29,657 nt of DNA from DATAXP01 sp036272935 (GTDB lineage Bacteria; Planctomycetota; Planctomycetia; Pirellulales; PNKZ01). The stretch covers positions 1-29,657 of the forward strand of contig DATAXP010000014.1 in assembly GCA_036272935.1 (NCBI GenBank). The letters run 5' to 3'. The position numbers were made by a program, and so were the translations under genes. Positions 15,008 through 23,603 of the stretch are shown one piece after another. The notes beneath the pieces are model-generated. The model saw only the letters and a list, made by a program, of their open reading frames with translations, was not told the DNA's origin and searched no databases. How positions within the stretch are numbered: the first letter of the stretch is position 1; every line of letters begins with the position of its first letter.

Positions 15008-17188
15008 TCACTCCACCGGATGCTGCAATATCGTCCCGTTGATCGGCCGAATCCCCGGACCGCCGAAACCGATCTCCATCTCCACCCGATCACCCGCCTT
15101 CCCATGCAGCTCGAGACGGTGCTGGCCGCGCTCGAGGGACAACGGCAGCACATGAAGCTGGTAGTCGCCCGCCTCGCCGCGGTACTGCTCGTGACCATCG
15201 ATCGAGAGCGTGAGCGACCCGTAGTGCCGCACGTGGAATTGATAGACATCGGTCGCCAGCAAGTCCAGGTACCCTTGCACGTCGTACGCCTCGCCGGGGC
15301 GCACATTGGCATCTGCGAGCCAAAACGAATTCGGTACAACGACCACCGTCTTCGGTGGCTTGCCTTGCGGCGTGACCACGAAGCCCGGCGTGAGCGCGCC
15401 GCGGCCAGGCACCGTGACCGGCGGCAAAGGCATGTTCGGTTCGATCGAGAGCCGTAGCGGCGATGATCGTACGAGCGCCTCGCCTGCCGCGCCAAACGCG
15501 ACGAGCTGCAACCGCACCGGCCCGTAGCCGAGTGTGCGCGGCTCGAGCGTCGTGCGACCTTGCGCCCCTTCGATTCTTGCCACCGCGTGCGCTCCCGCGA
15601 CCACCATGCACACGGCGGCACCAGGGGCGTCGGCAACCAGTTCCAGCGGTTCGCCCCAATGCGGCACAACGTTCTGGGCCGTGCTCAACGAAGCGCGCTG
15701 GTTGTGATTGTCGACCACGAAATCGAGCACCGCGCGACCTTGCGATTCGATCGCTCCCGAGTCGGCCCCGACCACACGCAACTCGTGGTATCCGTCGGCC
15801 ATGCGGGTCGTGTCGATCGTCACGCGCTCGCCGCGCGGCGTCTGGGCAAGGTGTACGCCGTCGACAAACCAATCGTAGCGGTCGACCTCGGCCAGCCGCG
15901 TGCCAGACGAGGTGGCCAACAGCGTCACCGCACCACGCACCGGCTCGTCGCCTGCCAAACCGGCGACGGTGATCTCGGGAATCGTCGCCCACGGCTGGCA
16001 GAGCGGGTCGCCGACGATCAGCAACTGATACGGCGAAGCAAGTGACTGATAAAACGCCTCGGCCAGCGAACAGCCGCGGGCATAGTGGACCTGAATCTGC
16101 GGCAGGGGGAACTTCGCCTGGATGGCGTAGGGCTCGACGACCGCACCGCTCGAGCCTGCGGCGCCGAATCGCAGGAATTCGGTGAGCGGTGTTTGCCCCG
16201 CGCCGACGCGCAAGTCGCCGCCAAGGCTGGTCAGGTTCTCGCAGATCGCGCCGGGGCGAATCGTGCTGTGCGACTGGGCCCAATCGAACTCGGCAATGCC
16301 CATCATCAACCCCTGCACGTCGTGCTGGCCGGACGGCATCTTTAGCTCGACGCGCCGACTGCGCACGTCGAGGCGTTCAAGCGCCTTCATGGCCGTGTCG
16401 ATCAACGGCAGCCGGGTGCGCGCGCGGACATCGTCGTTGGCCATGTAATAGATCGTACCCGTCGGGTGCGTCGCATCCGCCTCGACGCTTCGCTTGAGAT
16501 ACGCAAGCGCTTCGCCCACCGAGTTGCCGCGCCCACTGGTGACGGCCAACATGGTCGACAGCAAGTACTGATTGCCGCCGGCTTCGAGCAGCGCGCCGTC
16601 ACTGCCCCAGCCATACCAATTGCGAAAGCCTTGCGTCGCCGGCACCCTGGGCCGAGCATCGGTCGGCCGGGCATAGTGATTCGAGTCGAGCCCCAGCCAT
16701 GCGGGACTATGCTGCATGACCTGCGGCGCGAAATATGTCAGTCCGGTCAGCGAGCCGATCGGGTTGAGCACGTCGGGAAGCTGCTTGCCGGTGAATTCGG
16801 CCCGCGCATCGACGCTCCACGGCAGGTCGGACGAATAGACGAGGTAATCGATGTGATCGCTCAACTGGCGCTGCTGGATGGTAGCGATTGCCGGCGCGAG
16901 AATCTGCTGGCGGAACGCCGCGATGCTGATTTCGTCGAGCGGACCGCCCCAATCGAGTTCGAGCACGTTCGTGTCGGGAATCTTTCGCCAGGCGATGTAA
17001 TGATTCGCCACCGTCCGCGAGGCCCAGCTTCGGGCGTTGAACACCAGGAAGACATTCTCCGGCCCGCCGCCCGCCTCGGCACGCGCACCACTGACGACCC
17101 AGCATAGGAGCGCGACGCACCAACCGACGCAGCGTTGCGAATTGAACCGCAGAGGGCGCAGAGGGACGCCGAGGGGAAAAATAAGCAT
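15008..17188 (-). CDS. TIGR03790-type exported protein with C-terminal PA14-like region
   Basis: A 726-residue protein. After the leader, the mature part opens V-F-L-V-F-N-A-R-S-W-A-S-R-T-V-A-N-H-Y and R-K-I-P-D-T-N-V-L-E-L-D-W. This is the pattern of the TIGR03790 family of large proteins seen in planctomycetes and a few other phyla. Later phrases fit the same family: I-D-Y-L-V-Y-S-S-D-L-P near 117, G-N-S-V-G-E-A near 225, and A-R-G-C-S-L-A-E-A-F-Y-Q-S-L near 368. An Ig-like region (about 420-490) follows, then a PA14-like region near the end (D-V-Q-G-Y-L-D-L-L-A-T-D-V-Y-Q-F-H-V-R). The function is not established. The signal sequence (about residues 20-38) has no ATG, GTG or TTG of its own in frame; the only start, 17188, lies inside a palindromic repeat. 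Confidence 0.75.
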   Translation of the reverse strand: MLIFPLGVPLRPLRFNSQRCVGWCVALLCWVVSGARAEAGGGPENVFLVFNARSWASRTVANHYIAWRKIPDTNVLELDWGGPLDEISIAAFRQQILAPAIATIQQRQLSDHIDYLVYSSDLPWSVDARAEFTGKQLPDVLNPIGSLTGLTYFAPQVMQHSPAWLGLDSNHYARPTDARPRVPATQGFRNWYGWGSDGALLEAGGNQYLLSTMLAVTSGRGNSVGEALAYLKRSVEADATHPTGTIYYMANDDVRARTRLPLIDTAMKALERLDVRSRRVELKMPSGQHDVQGLMMGIAEFDWAQSHSTIRPGAICENLTSLGGDLRVGAGQTPLTEFLRFGAAGSSGAVVEPYAIQAKFPLPQIQVHYARGCSLAEAFYQSLASPYQLLIVGDPLCQPWATIPEITVAGLAGDEPVRGAVTLLATSSGTRLAEVDRYDWFVDGVHLAQTPRGERVTIDTTRMADGYHELRVVGADSGAIESQGRAVLDFVVDNHNQRASLSTAQNVVPHWGEPLELVADAPGAAVCMVVAGAHAVARIEGAQGRTTLEPRTLGYGPVRLQLVAFGAAGEALVRSSPLRLSIEPNMPLPPVTVPGRGALTPGFVVTPQGKPPKTVVVVPNSFWLADANVRPGEAYDVQGYLDLLATDVYQFHVRHYGSLTLSIDGHEQYRGEAGDYQLHVLPLSLERGQHRLELHGKAGDRVEMEIGFGGPGIRPINGTILQHPVE

Positions 17189-17254
17189 TGGTTGTTTTCT
17201 TGACTGCTCCCCTCGTTCCTCTCTGTTTTCTCTCTGCGCCCTCTGCGGTTCAAT
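17141..17254. repeat. Palindromic repeat between cdd and the TIGR03790-type gene
   Basis: The 23-base arm at 17141-17163 (ATTGAACCGCAGAGGGCGCA and three more) is a perfect inverted copy of 17232-17254. About 70 bases lie between them, also partly complementary (GAGGG and CCCTC tracts). The CCGCAGAGGGCGCAGAGGG type of sequence recurs in many unrelated bacterial genomes. It ends three bases before the cdd stop codon and contains the start codon of the next gene. Confidence 0.85.
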
Positions 17255-17257
17255 GCC

Positions 17258-17650
17258 TCACGGATCCAAGCTGAACCGGCCCGGTAGCAGTGCCTCGATA
17301 TCCGTTACCACGCGGCACGCCGGATCGTCGGCATCGACAATCATGATCGGCAGCGATCGACAAAACTCTGCGATCACCTGCCGGCAGGCGCCGCACGGCA
17401 TCCCTCCACCGGCAGTGGCGAGCGCCAAGGCTGCGAACTCGCGCTCTCCCGCTGCCACCGCGGCCGTGATGGCCGCGCGCTCGGCGCACTGTGTGAGGCC
17501 GTACGACGCGTTCTCGACATTGCAGCCGGTGTAGACTGCGCCCGAAGCGCCACGCAGCGCGGCGCCGACCTGATAGTTCGAATATGGCGCATACGCCCGC
17601 TTGCGCACTTCCAAGGCTTGTTCGATCAACGCTTCCCACATCATGGACAT
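17258..17650 (-). CDS. cdd: Cytidine deaminase
   Basis: Hydrolytic deamination of cytidine and deoxycytidine to uridine and deoxyuridine, feeding the pyrimidine nucleoside phosphorylase next door. The 130-residue length is that of the small tetrameric form. The zinc signature is complete: C-A-E (Cys55, Glu57) and P-C-G-A-C-R-Q (Cys86, Cys89). The Y-S-x-Y-x-V-G-A-A and G-C-N-V-E-N-A-S-Y nucleoside-binding stretches are also present. The start at 17650 is one of three clustered methionines (M-S-M-M), so the exact start is uncertain by up to three codons. It is separated from deoA by a palindromic repeat of about 130 bases, so it may be transcribed with the deo genes or apart from them. Confidence 0.95.
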   Translation of the reverse strand: MSMMWEALIEQALEVRKRAYAPYSNYQVGAALRGASGAVYTGCNVENASYGLTQCAERAAITAAVAAGEREFAALALATAGGGMPCGACRQVIAEFCRSLPIMIVDADDPACRVVTDIEALLPGRFSLDP

Positions 17651-17672
17651 GCTTTAACGAGTTTCAGGAGGA

Positions 17673-17804
17673 ACCACAGAGACACAAAGGGACCATGCAA
17701 CCACAGATGAACACGGATACACACAGATGAAAAGCTGGTTTTTCTCATCCGTGTTTATCCGTGGTTTCTGCCCATGTTCTCCGTGCCTCTGTGTCTTTGT
17801 GATC
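17673..17804. repeat. Nested palindromic repeat between deoA and cdd
   Basis: Two hairpins, one inside the other. Outer arms 17675-17689 (CACAGAGACACAAAG) and 17787-17801 pair at 13 of 15 positions. Inner arms at about 17699-17733 (CCACAGATGAACACGGAT...) and 17739-17766 (TCATCCGTGTTTATCCGTGG) pair imperfectly. Both sequence types are known as dispersed repeats in diverse bacteria. The block ends two bases before the deoA stop codon and could act as a terminator or RNA-processing hairpin. Confidence 0.85.
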
Positions 17805-17806
17805 AA

Positions 17807-19096
17807 TTAGCTGATTCGGGCGGTGATCAGATCGTGTACACCCGCCGGTCGATCGGCAATTGTAATTGCTTGCTGAATCAATTGGCGTGCGGATTCAACG
17901 CCCGTTCCGTTCGCAAAGAGGCGCAGCAGCCCCTGCCCGGCGGCGACCTGCTGACCAAGACCGGCCAGCATCTCGAAACCGACACTCAGATCGAGCACGT
18001 CCTCGACCCGGCGGCGGCCGCCTCCCAGCTCCGCCACCGCGCGGCCCAGCAGCTCGCCATCGATCGCGGCAACGTAGCCCGAGCGAGATGCGGTAACCAC
18101 GCTGGCCGGCGCTCGGTGCCGCGGCCCATCGAGATCGCCCCCTTGGGCCTGCACCATCTCGCGCAGCTTTGCCAGCGCCGTTCCCGAAGCGATCGTCTGC
18201 TCGAGCCGATGCCGCGCCGCGGCCACGGTCGTCTCGATTCCCGCGGCCACCAGCAGTTCGCTCCCCAGTGCCAGAGTCAATTCAATCAGATCGTCGGGCC
18301 CACGTCCTTCGAGCGCCGCAACCGTCTCGTCGATTTCGACAGCGTGGCCGACCATGCGCCCCAGCGGTTGATTCATATCGGTCACGAGCGCGATCGTTTT
18401 CAAGCCCAGTGCCGTGCCGACGTCGACGAGCGAGCGGGCCAGTTGCCGCGCCTCCTGCAACTGCTTCATGAACGCGCCGCTGCCCCACTTCACATCGAGC
18501 ACCAGGGCGTCGAGCCCCTCGGCCAGCTTCTTGCTCATGATGCTGGCCGTGATCAGCGCGATGCTCGGGACGGTGGCGGTCACGTCGCGCAGCGCGTACA
18601 GCTTGCGATCGGCTGGCACCAGCTCGGCCGTGGCACCGGCGATGACGCAACCCACCCGGTCGCAGATGTCCTGAAACTCGCGCTGGCTCAGATTCACGCG
18701 CAGCCCCGGAATCGCTTCCAGCTTGTCGAGCGTGCCGCCGGTGGCGCCCAGGCCGCGCCCCGAGATCATCGGCACGCGCAGGCCGCAGCAGGCCAGCATC
18801 GGCGCGAGCAGCAGCGACACCTTGTCGCCTACGCCGCCGCTGGAGTGCTTGTCGACCACCGGGCGACCGTCGTCGGGCCACTTCAGTTGCACGCCCGAGA
18901 GCAACATCTGCCTCGTCAGCTCGGCCGTCTCCTCAGCCTCCATGCCGCGAAAGTAGACCGCCATCAGGAAGGCCGCCGTTTGGTAGTCGGGCACCTCGCC
19001 GCGCACGACGCCCGCAAGAAAATCGGCCAGCTCGTCGGGCGAGAGCCGATGGCCATCGCGCTTGCGGCGAACGATCTCGACCGGATTGTGCTTCAT
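17807..19096 (-). CDS. deoA: Thymidine/pyrimidine-nucleoside phosphorylase
   Basis: Phosphorolysis of thymidine, deoxyuridine and possibly uridine to base plus (deoxy)ribose-1-phosphate. The 429-residue protein has the phosphate-binding K-H-S-S-G-G-V-G-D-K (83-92) and the family signature S-G-R-G-L-G-A-T-G-G-T-L-D-K-L-E (112-127). It opens with the usual E-I-V-R-R-K-R-D-G. The start at 19096 overlaps the deoB stop in an ATGA. The frame is open upstream, but that is a shadow of deoB. Length and N-terminus also fit the Gram-positive Pdp type, which accepts uridine as well; sequence alone does not separate the two. A paralogue, anthranilate phosphoribosyltransferase, is excluded by the signature. 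Confidence 0.93.
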   Translation of the reverse strand: MKHNPVEIVRRKRDGHRLSPDELADFLAGVVRGEVPDYQTAAFLMAVYFRGMEAEETAELTRQMLLSGVQLKWPDDGRPVVDKHSSGGVGDKVSLLLAPMLACCGLRVPMISGRGLGATGGTLDKLEAIPGLRVNLSQREFQDICDRVGCVIAGATAELVPADRKLYALRDVTATVPSIALITASIMSKKLAEGLDALVLDVKWGSGAFMKQLQEARQLARSLVDVGTALGLKTIALVTDMNQPLGRMVGHAVEIDETVAALEGRGPDDLIELTLALGSELLVAAGIETTVAAARHRLEQTIASGTALAKLREMVQAQGGDLDGPRHRAPASVVTASRSGYVAAIDGELLGRAVAELGGGRRRVEDVLDLSVGFEMLAGLGQQVAAGQGLLRLFANGTGVESARQLIQQAITIADRPAGVHDLITARIS

Positions 19097-20292
19097 CGTG
19101 CGATCATTTCGGCCAGAAGGCTCGTGCCGACCGGCATGGCCTGCGCCTGGCCGGTGAGCGCGTGGACCGCCGTCTGCCCGATGTCGGCGTAAGTGCTGCG
19201 GGTGCCGAGGTCGTGAGCCGGCGTGCCGCGCCGATAGGCCAACAGCGGAATGTGTTCGCGAGTGTGGTCGGTGCCGCGATAGGTGGGATCGATGCCATGA
19301 TCGGCGCCGACGATCACCAGGTCGCGATCGGTCACGCGATCTTCGAGCGTCGGCAGGAACGCGTCGAACTCTTCCAGCGCACGGGCAAATCCCGGCACGT
19401 CGCGGCGATGGCCGTAGATCATGTCGAAATCGACCAGGTTCACGAAGATCAGGCCGCGCGGATGCTCGGCCAGCGTCGACAGGATGGTGCGCAGTCCCTG
19501 GGTGTTGTCGTGCGTTTCGATGCTGTGCTCGATGCCGCGACCGTTGAAGATGTTCCAAATCTTGCCGATGCCGACCGTGGGGCAGCCGGCGTCGAGCACG
19601 TATTCCATCGCGGTCTTGCGCGGCGGAGTCTGCGAAAAGTCGCGGCGATGGTGCGTGCGGCGAAAGTCGTCGGGCGTGCTGCCGAGGAACGGTCGAGCGA
19701 TGACGCGGCCGATCTGCGCCTCGTCGGCAATGCGGCGCGCGATCTGACAAATCTCGTACAGCCGTTCGAGGCCGAACGTCTCTTCGTGCGCCGCCACCTG
19801 CCACACGCTGTCGGCCGAGGTGTAAAGGATCGGCTTGCCGGAGCGCAGATGTTCGACGCCAAGTTGCTTGATAATCTCGGTTCCCGAGGCGGCGCAGTTC
19901 CCCAGCACTCCGGGAAGCCGAGCTTCACGCACCCAGCGATCGACGAACTCCTCAGGGAAGCCATCGGGGAACGTCGCGAACGGCCGCTCGACAATTACCC
20001 CGGCCATTTCCCAGTGGCCGCTCGTGGTGTCTTTGCCGGCCGAACGCTCGCGGCAGCGACCGAAGCTGGCAACACACTCGCTCGGCGGCAGAGCGGGGAC
20101 ATTGGCCATCGGCGTGGTGTGCCCAAGGCCCCAGCGGGCCAGGTTCGGGAGCCGCAGCGCGGGATGCGCCTCGGCAACATGGCCGAGCGTGTTGGAGCCG
20201 ACGTCGCCGTACTCGGCGGCATCAGGCAATGCGCCGCAGCCGACGCCATCGAGGACGATCAGCAGCACACGATCGGCTCTGGTTCGAGACAT
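19093..20292 (-). CDS. deoB: Phosphopentomutase
   Basis: Interconverts (deoxy)ribose-1-phosphate and (deoxy)ribose-5-phosphate, linking the phosphorylases to the aldolase and to the pentose phosphate pathway. The 399-residue protein belongs to the alkaline phosphatase superfamily. It has L-D-G-V-G-C-G-A-L-P-D-A near residue 14 (metal-binding Asp15), the K-D-T-T-S-G-H-W-E motif near 87-95 that carries the active-site threonine, and G-N-x-A-A-S-G-T-E-I near 150. The C-terminal metal ligands include F-V-N-L-V-D-F-D-M-I-Y-G-H-R-R-D and A-D-H-G-I-D-P-T. The start at 20292 lies 10 bases after the deoC stop, with GGTGG nearby as a likely ribosome binding site. Confidence 0.95.
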   Translation of the reverse strand: MSRTRADRVLLIVLDGVGCGALPDAAEYGDVGSNTLGHVAEAHPALRLPNLARWGLGHTTPMANVPALPPSECVASFGRCRERSAGKDTTSGHWEMAGVIVERPFATFPDGFPEEFVDRWVREARLPGVLGNCAASGTEIIKQLGVEHLRSGKPILYTSADSVWQVAAHEETFGLERLYEICQIARRIADEAQIGRVIARPFLGSTPDDFRRTHHRRDFSQTPPRKTAMEYVLDAGCPTVGIGKIWNIFNGRGIEHSIETHDNTQGLRTILSTLAEHPRGLIFVNLVDFDMIYGHRRDVPGFARALEEFDAFLPTLEDRVTDRDLVIVGADHGIDPTYRGTDHTREHIPLLAYRRGTPAHDLGTRSTYADIGQTAVHALTGQAQAMPVGTSLLAEMIAR

Positions 20293-20302
20293 ATCGCCAC
20301 CA

Positions 20303-20980
20303 TCAATAGCCGCCGGCCGGCTTCGCGCCGCCGGTGACGATCGCCACGCCGCCACTGGTTCCCAGGCGCGAAGCACCGGCGGCGATCATCCGCTCGGCGT
20401 CGTCACGCGATCGCACGCCGCCACTGGCCTTCACGCCCATCGCATCGCCGACGGTCTTGCGCATCAGCCGAATATCGTGCTCGGTCGCTCCGCCGGGTCC
20501 GAAGCCAGTCGAGGTCTTCACGAACGCCGCCCCCGCCGCCTTCGCAAGCTCGCAGGCGGTCACCTTCTCGTCGTCGGCCAGCAGCCCGGTTTCGAGAATC
20601 ACTTTCACGGGCACCGGCTCAACGGCCACTACGACCGAACGAATGTCGGAATCGACCAGTGCCGTGTCGCCCGCTTTCAAGGCGCCGATGTTCAGCACCA
20701 TGTCGATCTCTTGCGCACCATGGGCCACGGCATCGGATGCCTCGAACGCCTTCGCACGGCTCGCGCCGGCTCCTAGCGGAAAGCCGACGACGGCGATTGG
20801 CTTCACCTTCGACCCACGCAACAACTCGGCCGCCAGCGCGACGTGGCTGCCGTTGACGCACACGCTGGCAAAGCCATGCTCGCGCGCTTCGGCACACACC
20901 CGGCGAATGTCGCCGGCGGTTGCCTCGGGCTTGAGCAGCGTATGGTCGATCATCGCGGCTAGTTGTTGTGGCGAATGCAT
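20303..20980 (-). CDS. deoC: Deoxyribose-phosphate aldolase
   Basis: Class I aldolase that cleaves deoxyribose-5-phosphate into glyceraldehyde-3-phosphate and acetaldehyde. The 225-residue protein opens I-D-H-T-L-L-K-P, has V-V-G-F-P-L-G-A near 64, E-I-D-M-V near 91, and the Schiff-base lysine in V-K-T-S-T-G-F (Lys155). A proton-relay lysine lies in V-K-A-S-G-G-V-R. The start at 20980 was chosen because the first residues match the family. It follows punA by 16 bases. Confidence 0.95.
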   Translation of the reverse strand: MHSPQQLAAMIDHTLLKPEATAGDIRRVCAEAREHGFASVCVNGSHVALAAELLRGSKVKPIAVVGFPLGAGASRAKAFEASDAVAHGAQEIDMVLNIGALKAGDTALVDSDIRSVVVAVEPVPVKVILETGLLADDEKVTACELAKAAGAAFVKTSTGFGPGGATEHDIRLMRKTVGDAMGVKASGGVRSRDDAERMIAAGASRLGTSGGVAIVTGGAKPAGGY

Positions 20981-20996
20981 CGTGGTGTTTTGGGTT

Positions 20997-21833
20997 TCAG
21001 TGGAGTGTTTCCAGCACGCCGAGCACGATCGTGCGCAGCTTCGTTCCCGCGGCGGCGGCCACCTCGACGACTTGTTCGCCGCTGGTGAAGGACAAGGCCT
21101 CCGGGGCGCAGGCATTGCTGATCACGCTCAAGCCGAGTACGGGCATTGATGCGTGTACCGCCACGATCACCTCGGGCACGGTCGACATGCCCACGGCGTC
21201 AGCGCCGATCTGCCGGAAGAAACGGTACTCGGCCCGGGGCTCGTAGTTCGGCCCCTTGACGGCCAGGTACACGCCACGATGGGCAACAATGTCGTTCTGC
21301 CGGGCGACCTCCAAGGCCCGCTCGGTCAGCTTGGGGCAATACGGCTGCGACATGTCGGGGAAGCGCGGTCCGAGCCGATCGTCGTTCACGCCGACCAGCG
21401 GATTGTCGAACGTCAGATTGATGTGATCGTCGATGATCATCACGTCGCCGGCGCGATAGTACGGATTGACGCCCCCGGCGGCGTTGCTGACGACGAGGGT
21501 CTCCGCCCCCAGGGCTTTCATCAGCCGCACGGGGAATGTGATCTGCTGCTGCGAGTAGCCTTCGTAACCATGAAAGCGGCCCTGCATGGCGACCACCTCG
21601 ACGCCGCCGAGCCGGCCGCAGACCAGCCTCCCGCGATGACCGACGGCGGTGGAACGCAAGAAGTGCGGCAGCTCGGCATAGTCGAACGAGGTGCCGCCGG
21701 TGATTTCTTCGGCGAGCCCCCCCAGGCCGCTGCCGAGGATGATCCCCACGCTCGGCGAGCCTGCGTAGCGCCGACGAACCGCGGCCGCCGTCTCGTCGAT
21801 TTGTCCCGCCAAGTGAGGCATTTCGGTCAGCAT
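20997..21833 (-). CDS. punA: Purine nucleoside phosphorylase (trimeric type)
   Basis: Phosphorolysis of inosine and guanosine (and deoxy forms) to base plus pentose-1-phosphate. The 278-residue length and the motifs G-S-G-L-G-G-L near 34, G-R-F-H-G-Y-E-G-Y near 84, N-A-A-G-G-V-N, V-Y-L-A-V-K-G-P-N-Y-E and S-T-V-P-E-V-I place it in the trimeric (mammalian-like) class, not the hexameric DeoD class. The start is 21833, with an inner ATG four codons later. It is the promoter-proximal gene of the punA-deoC-deoB-deoA operon and is divergent from the adenine deaminase gene across 107 bases, where shared control is possible. Confidence 0.95.
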   Translation of the reverse strand: MLTEMPHLAGQIDETAAAVRRRYAGSPSVGIILGSGLGGLAEEITGGTSFDYAELPHFLRSTAVGHRGRLVCGRLGGVEVVAMQGRFHGYEGYSQQQITFPVRLMKALGAETLVVSNAAGGVNPYYRAGDVMIIDDHINLTFDNPLVGVNDDRLGPRFPDMSQPYCPKLTERALEVARQNDIVAHRGVYLAVKGPNYEPRAEYRFFRQIGADAVGMSTVPEVIVAVHASMPVLGLSVISNACAPEALSFTSGEQVVEVAAAAGTKLRTIVLGVLETLH

Positions 21834-21940
21834 ACCAGTGCGGGTGGCCGATCGGTAGGCGCGAACGAAGCCACGTCGACACGCTTGCGGCGTCGAGGCG
21901 ATCGGCGGTAAGTTTTCACAGGTAACTTTTCAAAGCGGTC

Positions 21941-23590
21941 ATGAACGATTCCTCCGCCACCCCTGCGACCGAGCGCGTCTCGGGGAACATCGTCGACGTG
22001 CATCGTCGGCGGGTGTTCCCTGGAACGGTGGTGTTGCGCTCGGGGCGGATCGTCGAGGTGGTCGAAGAGGCCGGGCCCTACAGCACGTATCTCGCGCCGG
22101 GTTTTGTCGACGCCCACGTGCATGTGGAAAGTTCGATGCTGCCGCCGGCCGAGTTCGCGCGCCTGGCGGTGGTGCATGGCACGGTGGCGACGGTGAGCGA
22201 CCCACATGAGATTGCCAACGTGGCGGGAATCGACGGGGTCGATTACATGCTCGCCAGCGCCCGGCAAGCGCCGCTGAAGATTTGCTTCGGCGCGCCAAGC
22301 TGCGTGCCGGCGACCAGCTTCGACCGGGCAGGCGCGCATCTCGGCCCCGAGGAAGTCGCGGCGCTGCTGGCCCGGCCCGAGATCGGCTATCTGAGCGAGA
22401 TGATGAACTATCCGGGCGTGATTGCCGGCGATGCGGAAGTGATGGCCAAGCTCGCCGCGGCGCGGCGGGCGGGCAAGCCGATCGACGGCCACGCTCCGGG
22501 CGTCCGAGGCGAAGCACTGCGCCACTACGTGGCGGCCGGCATCACAACCGATCACGAGTGCGTCGCCCTGGACGAGGCCCGCGAGAAGGCGGCACTGGGG
22601 ATGAAAATCCTGATCCGTGAGGGCTCGGCGGCCAAGAATTTCGAGGCCCTGTGGCCGCTGCTGCGTGAATCTCCCGAGCAGTGCATGTTGTGCAGCGACG
22701 ATAAGCACCCCAACGACCTGGTCGAAGGGCACATCGACGCCCTGGTCCGCCGCGCGGTGGCGCTCGGTGTCGACGTGTTCGACGCCTGGCGAGCGGCCTC
22801 GGTCAACCCGGTCGAGCACTATCGCTTGGACATCGGACTGCTGCGCCCGGGCGATCCGGCCGACATGATCGAAGTCGACGATCTGGAAACCGTGCGTGTG
22901 CTACGCACTTGGATCGGCGGCCGGTTGGTGGCTCGCGCTGGCGAGTCGCTGGTGCCGAGAGTGCCAACGGCGGCGATCAACCGGTTCGCTACGAAGCCGA
23001 AGCGGCCGGCTGACTTTGCCATTCCGGCCCAAGGCGAGCACGTACGGGTCATCGAGGCGCTTGACGGCCAATTGGTGACGCGCTCGCTGGTGCTGCCAGC
23101 GACGGTTCGCGACGGATTCGTCGTATCGGACACGAGCGCCGACGTGCTGAAGATGGCGGTCGTCGACCGGTACCATGACGCCGCGCCTGCCGTGGCGCTG
23201 GTGAAGAATTTCGGCCTGCGCCGCGGCGCGATCGCATCGAGCGTGTCGCACGATTCGCACAACATTGTCGCCGTGGGCGCAAGCGACGAGGAACTGGCGC
23301 GGGCGGTGAACCTGGTGATTGAGGTACGGGGTGGAATCAGCGTGGCCGGGCCGAACGTCGAAGCGGTGCTGCCACTGCCGATTGCCGGCCTGATGAGCGA
23401 CGGCGAGGCAGGGCACGTGGCCCGCGAGTATGCGCGGCTTGACCGGCTGGCCAAGGAATTGGGCTCGCCGCTGACGGCGCCGTTTATGACATTGTCGTTC
23501 ATGGCGCTGTTGGTGATTCCGGCGCTCAAGTTGGGACCGCAGGGATTGTTCGACGTCGAGGCGTTTCGCCCGGCGCCGCTGTTTGTTTGA
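21941..23590 (+). CDS. ade: Adenine deaminase
   Basis: Amidohydrolase that converts adenine to hypoxanthine and ammonia, feeding purine salvage. The 549-residue length is normal for bacterial Ade. Metal-binding residues are visible in D-A-H-V-H-V-E-S (His59, His61), in S-E-M-M-N-Y-P-G near 147, in D-G-H-A-P-G and in T-D-H-E; the later C-S-D-D-K-H-P is typical of the family. The C-terminal segment G-L-R-R-G-A-I-A-S-S-V-S-H-D-S-H-N is also characteristic. The start at 21941 is the first ATG after the divergent gap; no strong ribosome binding site was found. A dihydropyrimidinase follows after 13 bases. Confidence 0.94.
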   Translation: MNDSSATPATERVSGNIVDVHRRRVFPGTVVLRSGRIVEVVEEAGPYSTYLAPGFVDAHVHVESSMLPPAEFARLAVVHGTVATVSDPHEIANVAGIDGVDYMLASARQAPLKICFGAPSCVPATSFDRAGAHLGPEEVAALLARPEIGYLSEMMNYPGVIAGDAEVMAKLAAARRAGKPIDGHAPGVRGEALRHYVAAGITTDHECVALDEAREKAALGMKILIREGSAAKNFEALWPLLRESPEQCMLCSDDKHPNDLVEGHIDALVRRAVALGVDVFDAWRAASVNPVEHYRLDIGLLRPGDPADMIEVDDLETVRVLRTWIGGRLVARAGESLVPRVPTAAINRFATKPKRPADFAIPAQGEHVRVIEALDGQLVTRSLVLPATVRDGFVVSDTSADVLKMAVVDRYHDAAPAVALVKNFGLRRGAIASSVSHDSHNIVAVGASDEELARAVNLVIEVRGGISVAGPNVEAVLPLPIAGLMSDGEAGHVAREYARLDRLAKELGSPLTAPFMTLSFMALLVIPALKLGPQGLFDVEAFRPAPLFV

Positions 23591-23603
23591 GAGGATCAAT
23601 GCC

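Noticed and set aside
17141..17804. CRISPR-like array suggested by repeated blocks near cdd
   Set aside because: The repeats are inverted pairs of two different types, not direct repeats with regular unique spacers.
19097..19804. Upstream extension of the deoA frame
   Set aside because: It is out-of-frame deoB sequence; the family N-terminus begins at 19096.
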